From positions 1-64,000 of the forward strand of contig JAJTBO010000013.1 of NCBI GenBank assembly GCA_021286855.1: a stretch of 64,000 nt of DNA, written 5' to 3'. A program made the position numbers and the translations under genes. Position 1 is the stretch's first letter. Each line of letters begins with the position of its first letter. Positions 26,034 through 35,085 of this stretch are shown here, in pieces. The notes beneath the pieces were generated by a model that saw only the letters and a list, made by a program, of their open reading frames with translations, searched no databases and was not told where the DNA came from. This DNA comes from Hyphomicrobiales bacterium. Its GTDB lineage: Bacteria > Pseudomonadota > Alphaproteobacteria > Rhizobiales > Ancalomicrobiaceae.

Positions 26034-26486
26034 TCAGCCCGAAACCTTGGGCGGCCAGTTCTGGGTGTCGATCTTCGAGACCCAGGCGAAGAAGTCGACG
26101 AGATCGTCGAGTTCCTTTTCCGAGATGTCGAAGTGCGGCATCTGCCGGCGGCCTTCGATGCCGGTCGGCTGCGACTTGATCCAGGTCTTGATCGCCTCGC
26201 GGGCGCCGGCCGGGTCCTTGTCGCCGCCGTAGCGGATGAAGACGTTGCCGACCTCGGGCGCGAAATAGGCGCCCTCGCCGAGGATGGTGTGGCAGTCGAT
26301 GCAGGCGTGTTTCTCCCACACCGCCTTGCCGCGAGCGACGGATTCGGTCAACGGCGCATGGGCCGTCGACTTTTCGACCACATAGAAGTGGCTCTGGGCG
26401 GTCAGCGAAACGAAGATCAACAGGAAGGCGAGAGAGCCCCCGTAGAAGATGTTTCGCGCCGCGGATTTCGTGAGCGCATCGAACAT
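26034..26486 (-). CDS. norC: NorC, cytochrome c subunit of NO reductase
   Basis: The 150-residue protein has a single N-terminal membrane anchor (about 12-30) and one haem motif CIDCH near residue 62, with a distal Met in RRQMPHFD. NorC receives electrons from periplasmic cytochromes and passes them to NorB. The ATG at 26486 was chosen because the anchor begins there. An FNR-like box lies 64 bp upstream. Confidence 0.95.
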   Translation of the reverse strand: MFDALTKSAARNIFYGGSLAFLLIFVSLTAQSHFYVVEKSTAHAPLTESVARGKAVWEKHACIDCHTILGEGAYFAPEVGNVFIRYGGDKDPAGAREAIKTWIKSQPTGIEGRRQMPHFDISEKELDDLVDFFAWVSKIDTQNWPPKVSG

Positions 26487-26549
26487 AGAGTCCCCCGTGA
26501 CATCGGTACAGCTCCGGGCGGACGATGCGGGGAGGCGAGATTCGCATCC

Positions 26550-26563
26550 TTGATATTTGGTAA
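26550..26563 (-). promoter_or_regulatory. FNR-like box for norC
   Basis: On the norC strand TTACCAAATATCAA has a perfect ATCAA half and a degraded partner. It is centred about 70 bp upstream of norC and downstream of a terminator, so it is the best candidate for norCB control. No TCACG-N4-CGTGA repeat follows it. Confidence 0.45.
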
Positions 26564-26600
26564 TCGTGCGCCGACAGACCCGAGTCGAGCCGCGTGGCGC

Positions 26601-26652
26601 AGAAAAGAAAGGGCGACGCCTCTGCATCCTTTCGGAGGTGAGCGCGTCGCCC
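26601..26652 (-). terminator. Rho-independent terminator upstream of norC
   Basis: On the minus strand a 9-bp stem (GGGCGACGC with GCGTCGCCC), with a smaller CCTC/GAGG stem inside its 24-nt loop, is followed directly by TTTCTTTTCT. This is the clearest intrinsic terminator in the window. It isolates norC from upstream transcription. Confidence 0.75.
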
Positions 26653-26706
26653 GAAGTGGTACAGGGCAATCCGATGGATGACGTCGAGAACTCGTCCGTG
26701 ATCCAT
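26603..26706 (-). ncRNA. Candidate small RNA between a perfect FNR-type box and a terminator
   Basis: A perfect TTGAC-N4-GTCAA box at 26741-26754 would place a transcription start near 26706, and the intrinsic terminator ends near 26602. Together they define a transcript of about 100 nt upstream of norC. An ATG preceded by AGGAAAA lies near the predicted start but its frame runs through the terminator without a sensible product. The alternative is an attenuated leader of norC. Confidence 0.33.
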
Positions 26707-26740
26707 GATGTCTTTTTCCTATGCCTCCGCGATCGATGTC

Positions 26741-26754
26741 TTGACGGTCGTCAA
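26741..26754 (-). promoter_or_regulatory. Perfect FNR/DNR-type box upstream of the norC terminator
   Basis: TTGACGGTCGTCAA is a perfect TTGAC-N4-GTCAA repeat located 255 bp upstream of norC and 42 bp after the exported hypothetical gene. An intrinsic terminator lies between it and norC. Confidence 0.6.
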
Positions 26755-26795
26755 GCCGAGGAAAATTGCGTAAGATTTTCGGCGAAGACGGCGGC

Positions 26796-27266
26796 TCATC
26801 GGCACCAGGCGAAGGCGCGCCCCTCGACGATCAGGCGATCGGGCGCGCCGCCGGCTTCGACGGCGAGGGCGCGCAGACGTTCGCGGGCCTCCTCGGGCGT
26901 CGCGACGGGACGGGCGTCTCGATCGGGCGGCGTCCAGACACGGGCGAGCAATCGACCGGTCGCGCCGTCGCGCGCCACGTCGACGCGTCCGAGGCCGGCG
27001 ATCGCGCGCGGCGCGCTCCGCGCTCGATGGTCGCAGGCGACGCCCGGCGGTCCGATCTCGCGAACGGCGGCGTCGAAGAAGAGACGGCGATGCAGAGTTT
27101 CGATGTCCGGATCGCGCATCGCGGCCTCGGCGGCGTGTCCGGCGAGCGCGGGAGGCTCCGGCCGCCCGATGTCGGGTTCGGCGCGCGCCGTCCCGCCGGA
27201 AAGGGTCGCGAGAAGGGCCGCGCAAGCGAGGGAAACGGGAGAGGACCGGCGAGGAGGGCGAGGCAT
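26796..27266 (-). CDS. Small exported protein of unknown function, divergent from nirS
   Basis: The 156-residue product has a signal peptide (about 1-29, ending TARA-EP). I recognise no family. Only one cysteine lies mid-protein (VACDH) and one near the C-terminus (WCR), and there is no haem motif. It is divergent from nirS, sharing a 107-bp intergenic region with the nirS FNR-type box, so it may be co-regulated with denitrification. Coding is supported by the signal peptide and position, but opposite-strand frames are also open. Confidence 0.5.
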   Translation of the reverse strand: MPRPPRRSSPVSLACAALLATLSGGTARAEPDIGRPEPPALAGHAAEAAMRDPDIETLHRRLFFDAAVREIGPPGVACDHRARSAPRAIAGLGRVDVARDGATGRLLARVWTPPDRDARPVATPEEARERLRALAVEAGGAPDRLIVEGRAFAWCR

Positions 27267-27292
27267 GCCGCAGGATGCGCCGCGAACCGTGA

Positions 27293-29074
<1,782 letters not shown>

Positions 29075-29080
29075 CGCCTC

Positions 29081-29114
29081 TGGTCCTCCGGGGAAGCCTC
29101 TCCCCGGGGGACCA
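29081..29114 (+). terminator. Stem-loop after nirS
   Basis: A 14-bp stem with one G-U pair (TGGTCCTCCGGGGA with TCCCCGGGGGACCA) and a 6-nt loop begins 6 nt after the nirS stop. The following sequence ATCTTCCC is weakly T-rich. It could limit read-through into the downstream nir genes or stabilise nirS mRNA. Confidence 0.6.
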
Positions 29115-29167
29115 TCTTCCCGCCAGAGCGGGGCGGGTTTCGTCGAATTCCGAACGGGAGCGGTTTC

Positions 29168-31003
29168 ATGAGCCTCATCGCGCGCGCGGCGTCCCTCGTC
29201 GCGGTCCTTCGCAGGCCCAGCGTCAAATATTCGATCCTGACGCTCGCGGGCGGCGGCTTCATCGCCGGCATCGTCTTCTGGGGCGGTTTCAACACCGCGA
29301 TGGAGGCGACGAACACCAAGGAGTTCTGCATCTCGTGTCACGAGATGAAGGACACCGTCTTCCAGGAATACAAGACGACGATCCACGCCTCGAACCGCAC
29401 CGGCGTTTCGGCGGTGTGTTCGGACTGTCACGTGCCGAAGGACTGGACGCACAAGATCATCCGCAAGATCCAGGCGTCTCAGGAGGTCTGGGGCAAGCTC
29501 ACCGGTTCGATCTCGACGCCGGAGAAGTTCGACGCGCGTCGGCTCACTCTCGCCAAGCACGAGTGGGAGCGGATGAAGGCGACCGACAGCCGCGAGTGCC
29601 GCAACTGCCACACCTTCGAGGGCATGAACCCGGAGAACCAGAAGCCGCGGGCGCGCAAGCAGCATCTCGCGGCGATGGAGGCCGGCAACACCTGCATCGA
29701 CTGCCACAAGGGCATCGCCCATCATCAGCTTCGCGATCGTCTGACCGACGCCGAGATCGAGGCGTTGGAGAAGCCGGTCAAGGACTTCGCTCGCGCCATT
29801 CCGGAGACCTACAAGGACGGGCTCGCCCGCGCCGAGGCGAAGGAGGCCGCCGCCGCCAAGGCCAAGGAGGCCGAACTGGCGCAGACCGCGCAGGCCGCCG
29901 CCGCTTCCGCCGCCTCCGCCGCCAAGGCGGAAGCCGAGAAGGCCGCCGCCGCCGAGATCGCCGCGCTGAAGGCGAAGCTCGCCGAGGCGAGCGGCGCGCC
30001 GGCGCCGGCCCCCGCCGCCGCGGCGGCGCCTGCTGCTCCGGCCGCTGCGGCCGCCGCCGGCGGACCCGATTGGGCGAGCGTGCCGGCCAAGACCGTCAAC
30101 CTCTTCTATCCCGGCACGGCGTCCTACGAGTGGGTGCAGACCGGGCGGGATCACGGCGGCGCGCGCACCTATCTCAAGGGCGACCGCTGCGCCGAATGCC
30201 ATCTCAACGAAACCAAGGACATGGGCCAGAAGATCGTCACGGGTCAGAAGCTCGAACCGACGGTCATTCCGGGCAAGCGCGGTTCGGTCGACGTCAAGGT
30301 GCAGACCGCCTACACCGCCGATCGCCTCTACTTCCGCTTCCAGTGGGCCGACGCGCCGCATGCGCCGGTTCCCTTCGTCGAGGGCGGCAAGCTCGATCCG
30401 GCCAACCAGATCAAGTTCGCGGTGACGCTCGCCAAGAACGAGGGCGTCGAGCGGATCGATCAGGCCGGTTGCTGGACCTCCTGCCACATGGACGCCCGGT
30501 CGATGCCGGAGACGCCCAAGGCGGACGCGTTGAAGGCCGGCCCGGCGATGTTGAACCTCGCCGACGGCGTGCGCAAATATCTCGCCGACACCCGCTCCTC
30601 GATCGAACTGAAGGGCGACGCCGGTCCGCGCGGCGGCTGGGACAAGGTCAAGCCGGAGGCCGACATCGAGGCGATGCTGAAGGCCGGCTCCTTCCTCGAC
30701 CTGATGCGCTTCCGCTCCGGCGGCGCGCCCGAGCACGGCTACGTTCTCGCCGACCGCGTGATGGAGGGCGGCAGCCCGATCGAAGCGACCGGCGTGTCGG
30801 AAGGCGGCGCCTGGACCGTGACGATGTCGCGGCCGCTGAAGGCTTCGACCGACAAGGAGCTGTCGATCGAGCCGGGCAAGACCTACATCGTCAACTTCGC
30901 GCTGCACGACGACTTCGCCGCGGCCCGCTTCCATCACGTGTCGCTGGCGCTGACGTTCGGTCTCGATCTCGCCGACGCCGACATCGTCGCGGTGAAGAAG
31001 TGA
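29168..31003 (+). CDS. NapC/NirT-type tetraheme cytochrome fused to an ethylbenzene-dehydrogenase-like haem domain
   Basis: The 611-residue protein has a membrane anchor (about 22-42) and four NapC/NirT motifs: CISCH (54-58), CSDCH (84-88), CRNCH (144-148) and CIDCH (176-180). A long Ala/Lys/Glu-rich linker follows (about 215-300) and looks like a coiled coil plus Ala-Pro hinge. The C-terminal 300 residues resemble cytochrome c552/EB_dh haem-binding domains, with CAECH (341-345) and an unusual CWTSCH (435-440, CX3CH). It should move electrons from quinol to NirS or its donors. The N-terminal half is close to NapC at 14411-15103. Confidence 0.8.
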   Translation: MSLIARAASLVAVLRRPSVKYSILTLAGGGFIAGIVFWGGFNTAMEATNTKEFCISCHEMKDTVFQEYKTTIHASNRTGVSAVCSDCHVPKDWTHKIIRKIQASQEVWGKLTGSISTPEKFDARRLTLAKHEWERMKATDSRECRNCHTFEGMNPENQKPRARKQHLAAMEAGNTCIDCHKGIAHHQLRDRLTDAEIEALEKPVKDFARAIPETYKDGLARAEAKEAAAAKAKEAELAQTAQAAAASAASAAKAEAEKAAAAEIAALKAKLAEASGAPAPAPAAAAAPAAPAAAAAAGGPDWASVPAKTVNLFYPGTASYEWVQTGRDHGGARTYLKGDRCAECHLNETKDMGQKIVTGQKLEPTVIPGKRGSVDVKVQTAYTADRLYFRFQWADAPHAPVPFVEGGKLDPANQIKFAVTLAKNEGVERIDQAGCWTSCHMDARSMPETPKADALKAGPAMLNLADGVRKYLADTRSSIELKGDAGPRGGWDKVKPEADIEAMLKAGSFLDLMRFRSGGAPEHGYVLADRVMEGGSPIEATGVSEGGAWTVTMSRPLKASTDKELSIEPGKTYIVNFALHDDFAAARFHHVSLALTFGLDLADADIVAVKK

Positions 31004-31019
31004 GCGAAAGGAAACCGTC

Positions 31020-31505
31020 ATGACCATGCCTCGCCCGACCACGTTCTTCGGTCTCCCCCGGGAAACGCTGGGGCCCTTCGTGGCGGGCGTGGTCATGACG
31101 GGCTCGATCTGGGCGGGGCTCGCAGCTCCGGCCGCCGCTCAAGTCGAGAAGCTGACGGCGGCGGAGAAGGCGGCGATCTGCGCGGAGGCCGAGCCACGGC
31201 TGAAGGACTTTCTCGCCGCCCATCCGATCGGCGCGGACGTGACGCCGGTCGCGATCTTCAAGGAAGTCTTCTGTCCGCCCGATCTGACGGTGAAGGCGGG
31301 AAGCAAGGTCCTCTTCGTCAACGTCGAGAAGCGCACCTCGCATTCGGTGTGGTTCAAGGCGGACGGCAAGGCGGAGAGCGACCGCTTCTTCCCCGACGAA
31401 ACGCTCGAGCAGGCGCTCGATCTGCCGCCGGGCGAACACGTCTACACCTGCGGGCCGCATCCCTGGATGAAGGGAACGATCCAGGTGGAGGGCAGGACGC
31501 CGTGA
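31020..31505 (+). CDS. Exported type I copper protein (cupredoxin) of the nir operon
   Basis: The 161-residue protein has an export signal (about 15-40) and a plastocyanin/pseudoazurin-like domain with likely copper ligands H108, C144, H147 and M150 (CGPHPWM). About 45 residues between signal and cupredoxin fold are unusual and carry Cys54 and Cys85, which could form a disulfide. A soluble blue copper protein here is a candidate electron donor to NirS. It begins 17 bp after the fusion cytochrome and overlaps nirC by GTGA. Confidence 0.82.
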   Translation: MTMPRPTTFFGLPRETLGPFVAGVVMTGSIWAGLAAPAAAQVEKLTAAEKAAICAEAEPRLKDFLAAHPIGADVTPVAIFKEVFCPPDLTVKAGSKVLFVNVEKRTSHSVWFKADGKAESDRFFPDETLEQALDLPPGEHVYTCGPHPWMKGTIQVEGRTP

Positions 31506-31855
31506 CCCGACCTCGCCTCGGCTTCGACCGCGCTCTCGCCGGTCTTCTGCTGATCTCCGCAGCGCTGGCGACGACGTCGCTCGCCTCGGCGCGCGCCGAA
31601 CCGGACGCGGCGGCGAAGACGCGGCTCACCCATCTGCTCGTCCAGGACTGCGGCTCCTGCCACGGCCTGACGCTGCAGGGGGGGCTCGGCAAGCCGCTGC
31701 TTCCAGAGACGCTCGCCGATCGTTCGGCGGAGGTCCTCGCCGAGATCATCCTCGACGGCATTCCGGGGACGCCGATGCCGCCGTGGCGGGGGCTCCTCAG
31801 CGAGGCGGAAGCGCGCTTCCTCGCCGAAACCATGAAGAAGGGTCTGACGCCATGA
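31502..31855 (+). CDS. nirC: NirC-like monohaem cytochrome c
   Basis: The 117-residue exported protein has a signal ending near 32 (ARA-EP), one haem motif CGSCH at 50-54 and a distal Met92 in GTPMPPW. NirC proteins shuttle electrons in the nir system and are linked to haem d1 assembly. The GTG start is supported by its GTGA overlap with the cupredoxin stop; its own stop overlaps nirF by ATGA. Confidence 0.85.
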   Translation: MTRPRLGFDRALAGLLLISAALATTSLASARAEPDAAAKTRLTHLLVQDCGSCHGLTLQGGLGKPLLPETLADRSAEVLAEIILDGIPGTPMPPWRGLLSEAEARFLAETMKKGLTP

Positions 31856-33060
31856 CCGAGGCTCGTTTGTCCCGGCGCGGGCTCGTCGCCGCCGGCTTCG
31901 CCGGGCTCGCGGCGACGGCCGCGCCGACGGTCGCTCGGGCGGCGGATTGCGCGTCGCGCGGCACCGGCGATCTCGGCCTCGTCGTCGAGCGCGCCACCGG
32001 CTCGTTGCTGCTGGTCGAGACGACCGGCCGGACGACGCTCGGCCGCATCGAAGGGCTCGGCGATCTCTCGCATGCCTCGATCGTCTTCGACCGATCGGAA
32101 CGGTTCGGCTTCGTCTTCGGTCGCGACGGCGGGCTGACCAAGGTCGATCTCCTCGGCGCCTCGATCGTCAAGCGCGTCGTGCAGGGCGGCAACGCCATCG
32201 GCGGGGCGATCTCCGACGATGGCCGGCTGGTCGCGGTCTCCAACTATGCGCCCGGCGGCGTGCGGGTCTTCGACGCCGAGACGCTGGAGATGGTCGCCGA
32301 CGTGCCGGCGATCGACGCGCGCGGCGCGGCCTCCAAGACGGTCGGTCTGGTCGATCTGCCGTTCCGCCGCTTCGCCTGGTCGTTGCTCGACGGCGACGAG
32401 ATCTGGATCGGCGACTTCACCGACGCCAAGGCGCCGAAGCTCGAGAAGTTCACCGGCATCGGCCGGCTGCCCTACGACGGGGTGGCGACCTCGGACGGGC
32501 GCTGGTACGTCGCGGGTCTCTTCGGCGAGGACGCGCTGACCCGGCTCGATCTGTGGACGGACGGGGCGAAGCCCGAAAAGGTGCTCGCCGGCTACGGCAA
32601 GGGCGAACAGCCGCTGCCGGTCTACAAGATGCCGCACATGGAAGGCTGGGGCGCGGCCGGCAACCACCTGCTCATTCCGGCCGTCGGCCATCACGAGGTG
32701 CTGGTCGTCGACCGCGACACGTTCGCGTTGGTGAAGACCATCCCGACGCACGGCCAGCCGGTGTTCTGCGTCGCGCGTCCCGACGGGCGGCAGGTCTGGG
32801 TCAACTACGCCCACCCGCACAACGACACGGTCGAGGTGATCGACGTGCCGAGCCTGAAGGTCGTCCACGCGTTCAAGCCCGGACCGGCGGTGCTGCACCT
32901 CGAGTTCACCCCGCGCGGTCACGAGGTCTGGATCTCGGTGCGCGACGAGAACCGGATCGACATCCACGAGACCAAGACCTTCACGAAGATCGCGTCGCTC
33001 GAGGCGAAGAGCCCGTCGGGGATCTTCTTCACGCCGCGCGCCCATCGGTTGGGAGTGTAG
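31852..33060 (+). CDS. nirF: NirF, haem d1 biosynthesis protein
   Basis: The 402-residue protein is a propeller homologous to the d1 domain of NirS but lacks a c-haem motif. An N-terminal arginine-paired signal (LSRRGLVAAGF, 6-16) suggests Tat export. NirF converts a late d1 precursor in the periplasm. It overlaps nirC by ATGA and is followed 5 bp later by nirDL. Confidence 0.93.
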   Translation: MTEARLSRRGLVAAGFAGLAATAAPTVARAADCASRGTGDLGLVVERATGSLLLVETTGRTTLGRIEGLGDLSHASIVFDRSERFGFVFGRDGGLTKVDLLGASIVKRVVQGGNAIGGAISDDGRLVAVSNYAPGGVRVFDAETLEMVADVPAIDARGAASKTVGLVDLPFRRFAWSLLDGDEIWIGDFTDAKAPKLEKFTGIGRLPYDGVATSDGRWYVAGLFGEDALTRLDLWTDGAKPEKVLAGYGKGEQPLPVYKMPHMEGWGAAGNHLLIPAVGHHEVLVVDRDTFALVKTIPTHGQPVFCVARPDGRQVWVNYAHPHNDTVEVIDVPSLKVVHAFKPGPAVLHLEFTPRGHEVWISVRDENRIDIHETKTFTKIASLEAKSPSGIFFTPRAHRLGV

Positions 33061-33065
33061 TCCTC

Positions 33066-34037
33066 ATGCATGCGCCGCTCCTCTCGCCGCTGCAGAAGCG
33101 CCTCCTCGACGGATGGCAGCGCGACTTCCCGCTGGTCGAGCGGCCGTTCGCGGCGATCGGGTCGCAGGTCGGCTTCGACGAGGAGGCGGTGATCGCGGCG
33201 AGCGAAGACCTCGTCGTGCGCGGCGTCGTCTCGCGGCTCGGCCCGGTGGTCCGGCCGAACACGGCCGGGGCCTCCACACTGGCCGCGCTCGCCTGCGCGC
33301 CGCATGAGATCGACGCGATGGCGGCGATCGTCTCGGCGGAGCCGGGGGTCAATCACAACTACGAGCGCGAACATCCCGATCTGCCGATCTGGTTCGTGGC
33401 GACGGGGGCGGATCGCGACGCCGTCGATGCGACGCTCGATCGACTGCGGGCTGCGACCGGCTGCGAGATCCTCGATCTGCCGCTGCTCAGGGAATATCGC
33501 ATCGATCTCGGCTTCGCGCTCGACGGGTCGTCGCGGCCGCACCACCATCGCCCGGCGTCGCGGGCGGCGAACGAGGTCGAGAAGCGACTGCTCGGCCGTC
33601 TTGTCGACGGGCTGCCGCGAACGCCGTGCCCCTTCGCGGCGGTCGCCGACGAGCTCGGGCTCGGCGAGGCGGAAGTTCGTGCGACGATCGACGGGGCGAT
33701 CGCGGCCGGCGTCGTCAAGCGTTTCGGCTATGTCGTGCGGCACCGACCGCTCGGCTGGTCGTCGAACGCGATGGTGGTCTTCGCCGTCGACGAGGCGGAG
33801 ATCGACGCGGTCGCCGAGCGGTTTCTCGACGCCGATCAGGTGACGCTGCTCTATCGGCGTCGTTCGGCGGGGCCGCGCTGGCCGTGGACGCTCTACGCGA
33901 TGGTGCATGGGCGCGACCGGGCCGTGGTCGAGGCCCAGGTCCGCGACGTCGCGGCGCGCTGGCCGAAGCCGCTCGACCATCGCATCCTGTTCTCGACCCG
34001 CTGCTTCAAACAGACCGGCGCGAGGCTCTGCGCATGA
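33066..34037 (+). CDS. nirD: NirDL, fused siroheme decarboxylase subunits
   Basis: The 323-residue protein contains two tandem Lrp/AsnC-like units (about 1-160 and 168-323), each with an HTH-like N-part and an RAM-like part; the first has the siroheme-decarboxylase HNYEREH motif near 98-104. It corresponds to NirD fused to NirL. With NirG and NirH it decarboxylates siroheme to didecarboxysiroheme in haem d1 synthesis. It overlaps nirG by ATGA. Confidence 0.9.
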   Translation: MHAPLLSPLQKRLLDGWQRDFPLVERPFAAIGSQVGFDEEAVIAASEDLVVRGVVSRLGPVVRPNTAGASTLAALACAPHEIDAMAAIVSAEPGVNHNYEREHPDLPIWFVATGADRDAVDATLDRLRAATGCEILDLPLLREYRIDLGFALDGSSRPHHHRPASRAANEVEKRLLGRLVDGLPRTPCPFAAVADELGLGEAEVRATIDGAIAAGVVKRFGYVVRHRPLGWSSNAMVVFAVDEAEIDAVAERFLDADQVTLLYRRRSAGPRWPWTLYAMVHGRDRAVVEAQVRDVAARWPKPLDHRILFSTRCFKQTGARLCA

Positions 34038-34504
34038 GACCGCCGTCCGATCCGATCGACCTCGACGCGGTCGATCGGCGCATCGTCAATTCGCTCCAGG
34101 GCGGCTTCCCTCTGACCTCGCGCCCCTATGCGGCGGCGGCCGAAGCGCTCGGCCTCGACGAGGACGAGCTGATCGCGCGGCTGAAGCGGCTGATCGAGGT
34201 CGGCGCGCTCTCGCGCTTCGCGCCGATGTTCGACGCGCAGCGGATCGGCGGGGCGGTGACGCTGGCGGCGATGGAGGTGCCGGCGGCGCGTTTCGAGGCG
34301 GTCGCGGAGACGCTCGCCTCCATGCCGGCGATCGCCCACAACTACGAGCGCGATCATCGGCTCAACATGTGGTTCGTCATCGCCACAGAGACGCCGGTCG
34401 GGATCGGTCTGGCGCAACGCGAGATCGAGGCGGCGACGGGCCTGAAGGTGCTGCTCTTCCCGAAGGTCCGGGAATATTTCGTCGGCATGAGGGTCGAGGC
34501 ATGA
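34034..34504 (+). CDS. nirG: NirG, siroheme decarboxylase subunit
   Basis: The 156-residue Lrp/AsnC-like protein has the conserved HNYERDHRLNMWFV stretch near 105-118, where histidine and arginine are thought to handle the siroheme carboxylates. It is one of three decarboxylase polypeptides here. NirG and NirL are close relatives, so the letter is assigned by order. Both ends overlap neighbours by ATGA. Confidence 0.85.
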   Translation: MRPPSDPIDLDAVDRRIVNSLQGGFPLTSRPYAAAAEALGLDEDELIARLKRLIEVGALSRFAPMFDAQRIGGAVTLAAMEVPAARFEAVAETLASMPAIAHNYERDHRLNMWFVIATETPVGIGLAQREIEAATGLKVLLFPKVREYFVGMRVEA

Positions 34505-34998
34505 GCGCGGGCGAGCTCGACGAGGTCGATCGGGCGTTGATCGCGGCGACGCAGGAGGGGCTGCCGTTGGTGCGCGAGCCTTGGGCGGCGGTGGCGGCGA
34601 GCGTCGGGATCTCGGAAGCCGAGGTCCTCGCGCGGTTCGAGCGGATGCTCGCGATCGGCAAGGTGCGCCGGATCGGGGCGGTGCCGAATCACTATCGGCT
34701 CGGTCTCGCCTTCAACGGCATGACGGTATGGGACGTCGACGACGCCGAGATCGACCGGCTCGGCGCGGCGGTCGGGGCGCTCGACTTCGTCACCCATTGC
34801 TATCGCCGACCGCGCGCCCTGCCGGAATGGCCCTACAATCTCTTCGCCATGGTGCATGGGCGCTCGCGCGAGGAGGTCGAGGCGAAGCGGACCGAGATCG
34901 CCGATCTGCTCGGGGGCGCGGCGCGGGCGAGCGACGTGCTCTATTCGAAGCGAATCCTGAAGAAGACCGGGCTGCGCCTCGCCGCGACCGCCGGCTAA
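34501..34998 (+). CDS. nirH: NirH, siroheme decarboxylase subunit
   Basis: The 165-residue Lrp/AsnC-like protein has a THCYRRPR motif near 98-105 in place of HNYER, as in NirH proteins, and the segment WPYNLFAMVHGR. It completes the siroheme decarboxylase set. An 87-bp gap follows before nirJ. Confidence 0.88.
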   Translation: MSAGELDEVDRALIAATQEGLPLVREPWAAVAASVGISEAEVLARFERMLAIGKVRRIGAVPNHYRLGLAFNGMTVWDVDDAEIDRLGAAVGALDFVTHCYRRPRALPEWPYNLFAMVHGRSREEVEAKRTEIADLLGGAARASDVLYSKRILKKTGLRLAATAG

Positions 34999-35085
34999 GG
35001 GCAAACACGGTCCCGACATCGGTCAAGGCGGGGCGGGTCGCGGCGCGCGACGTTCGGCGCACACGAGAGGCGGAGGGGCCCATCG

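Noticed and set aside
35013-35026. CCGACATCGGTCAA upstream of nirJ as an FNR-type box
   Set aside because: Only the right half fits; the left half has three of five matches. nirJ can be read from the nirS promoter.
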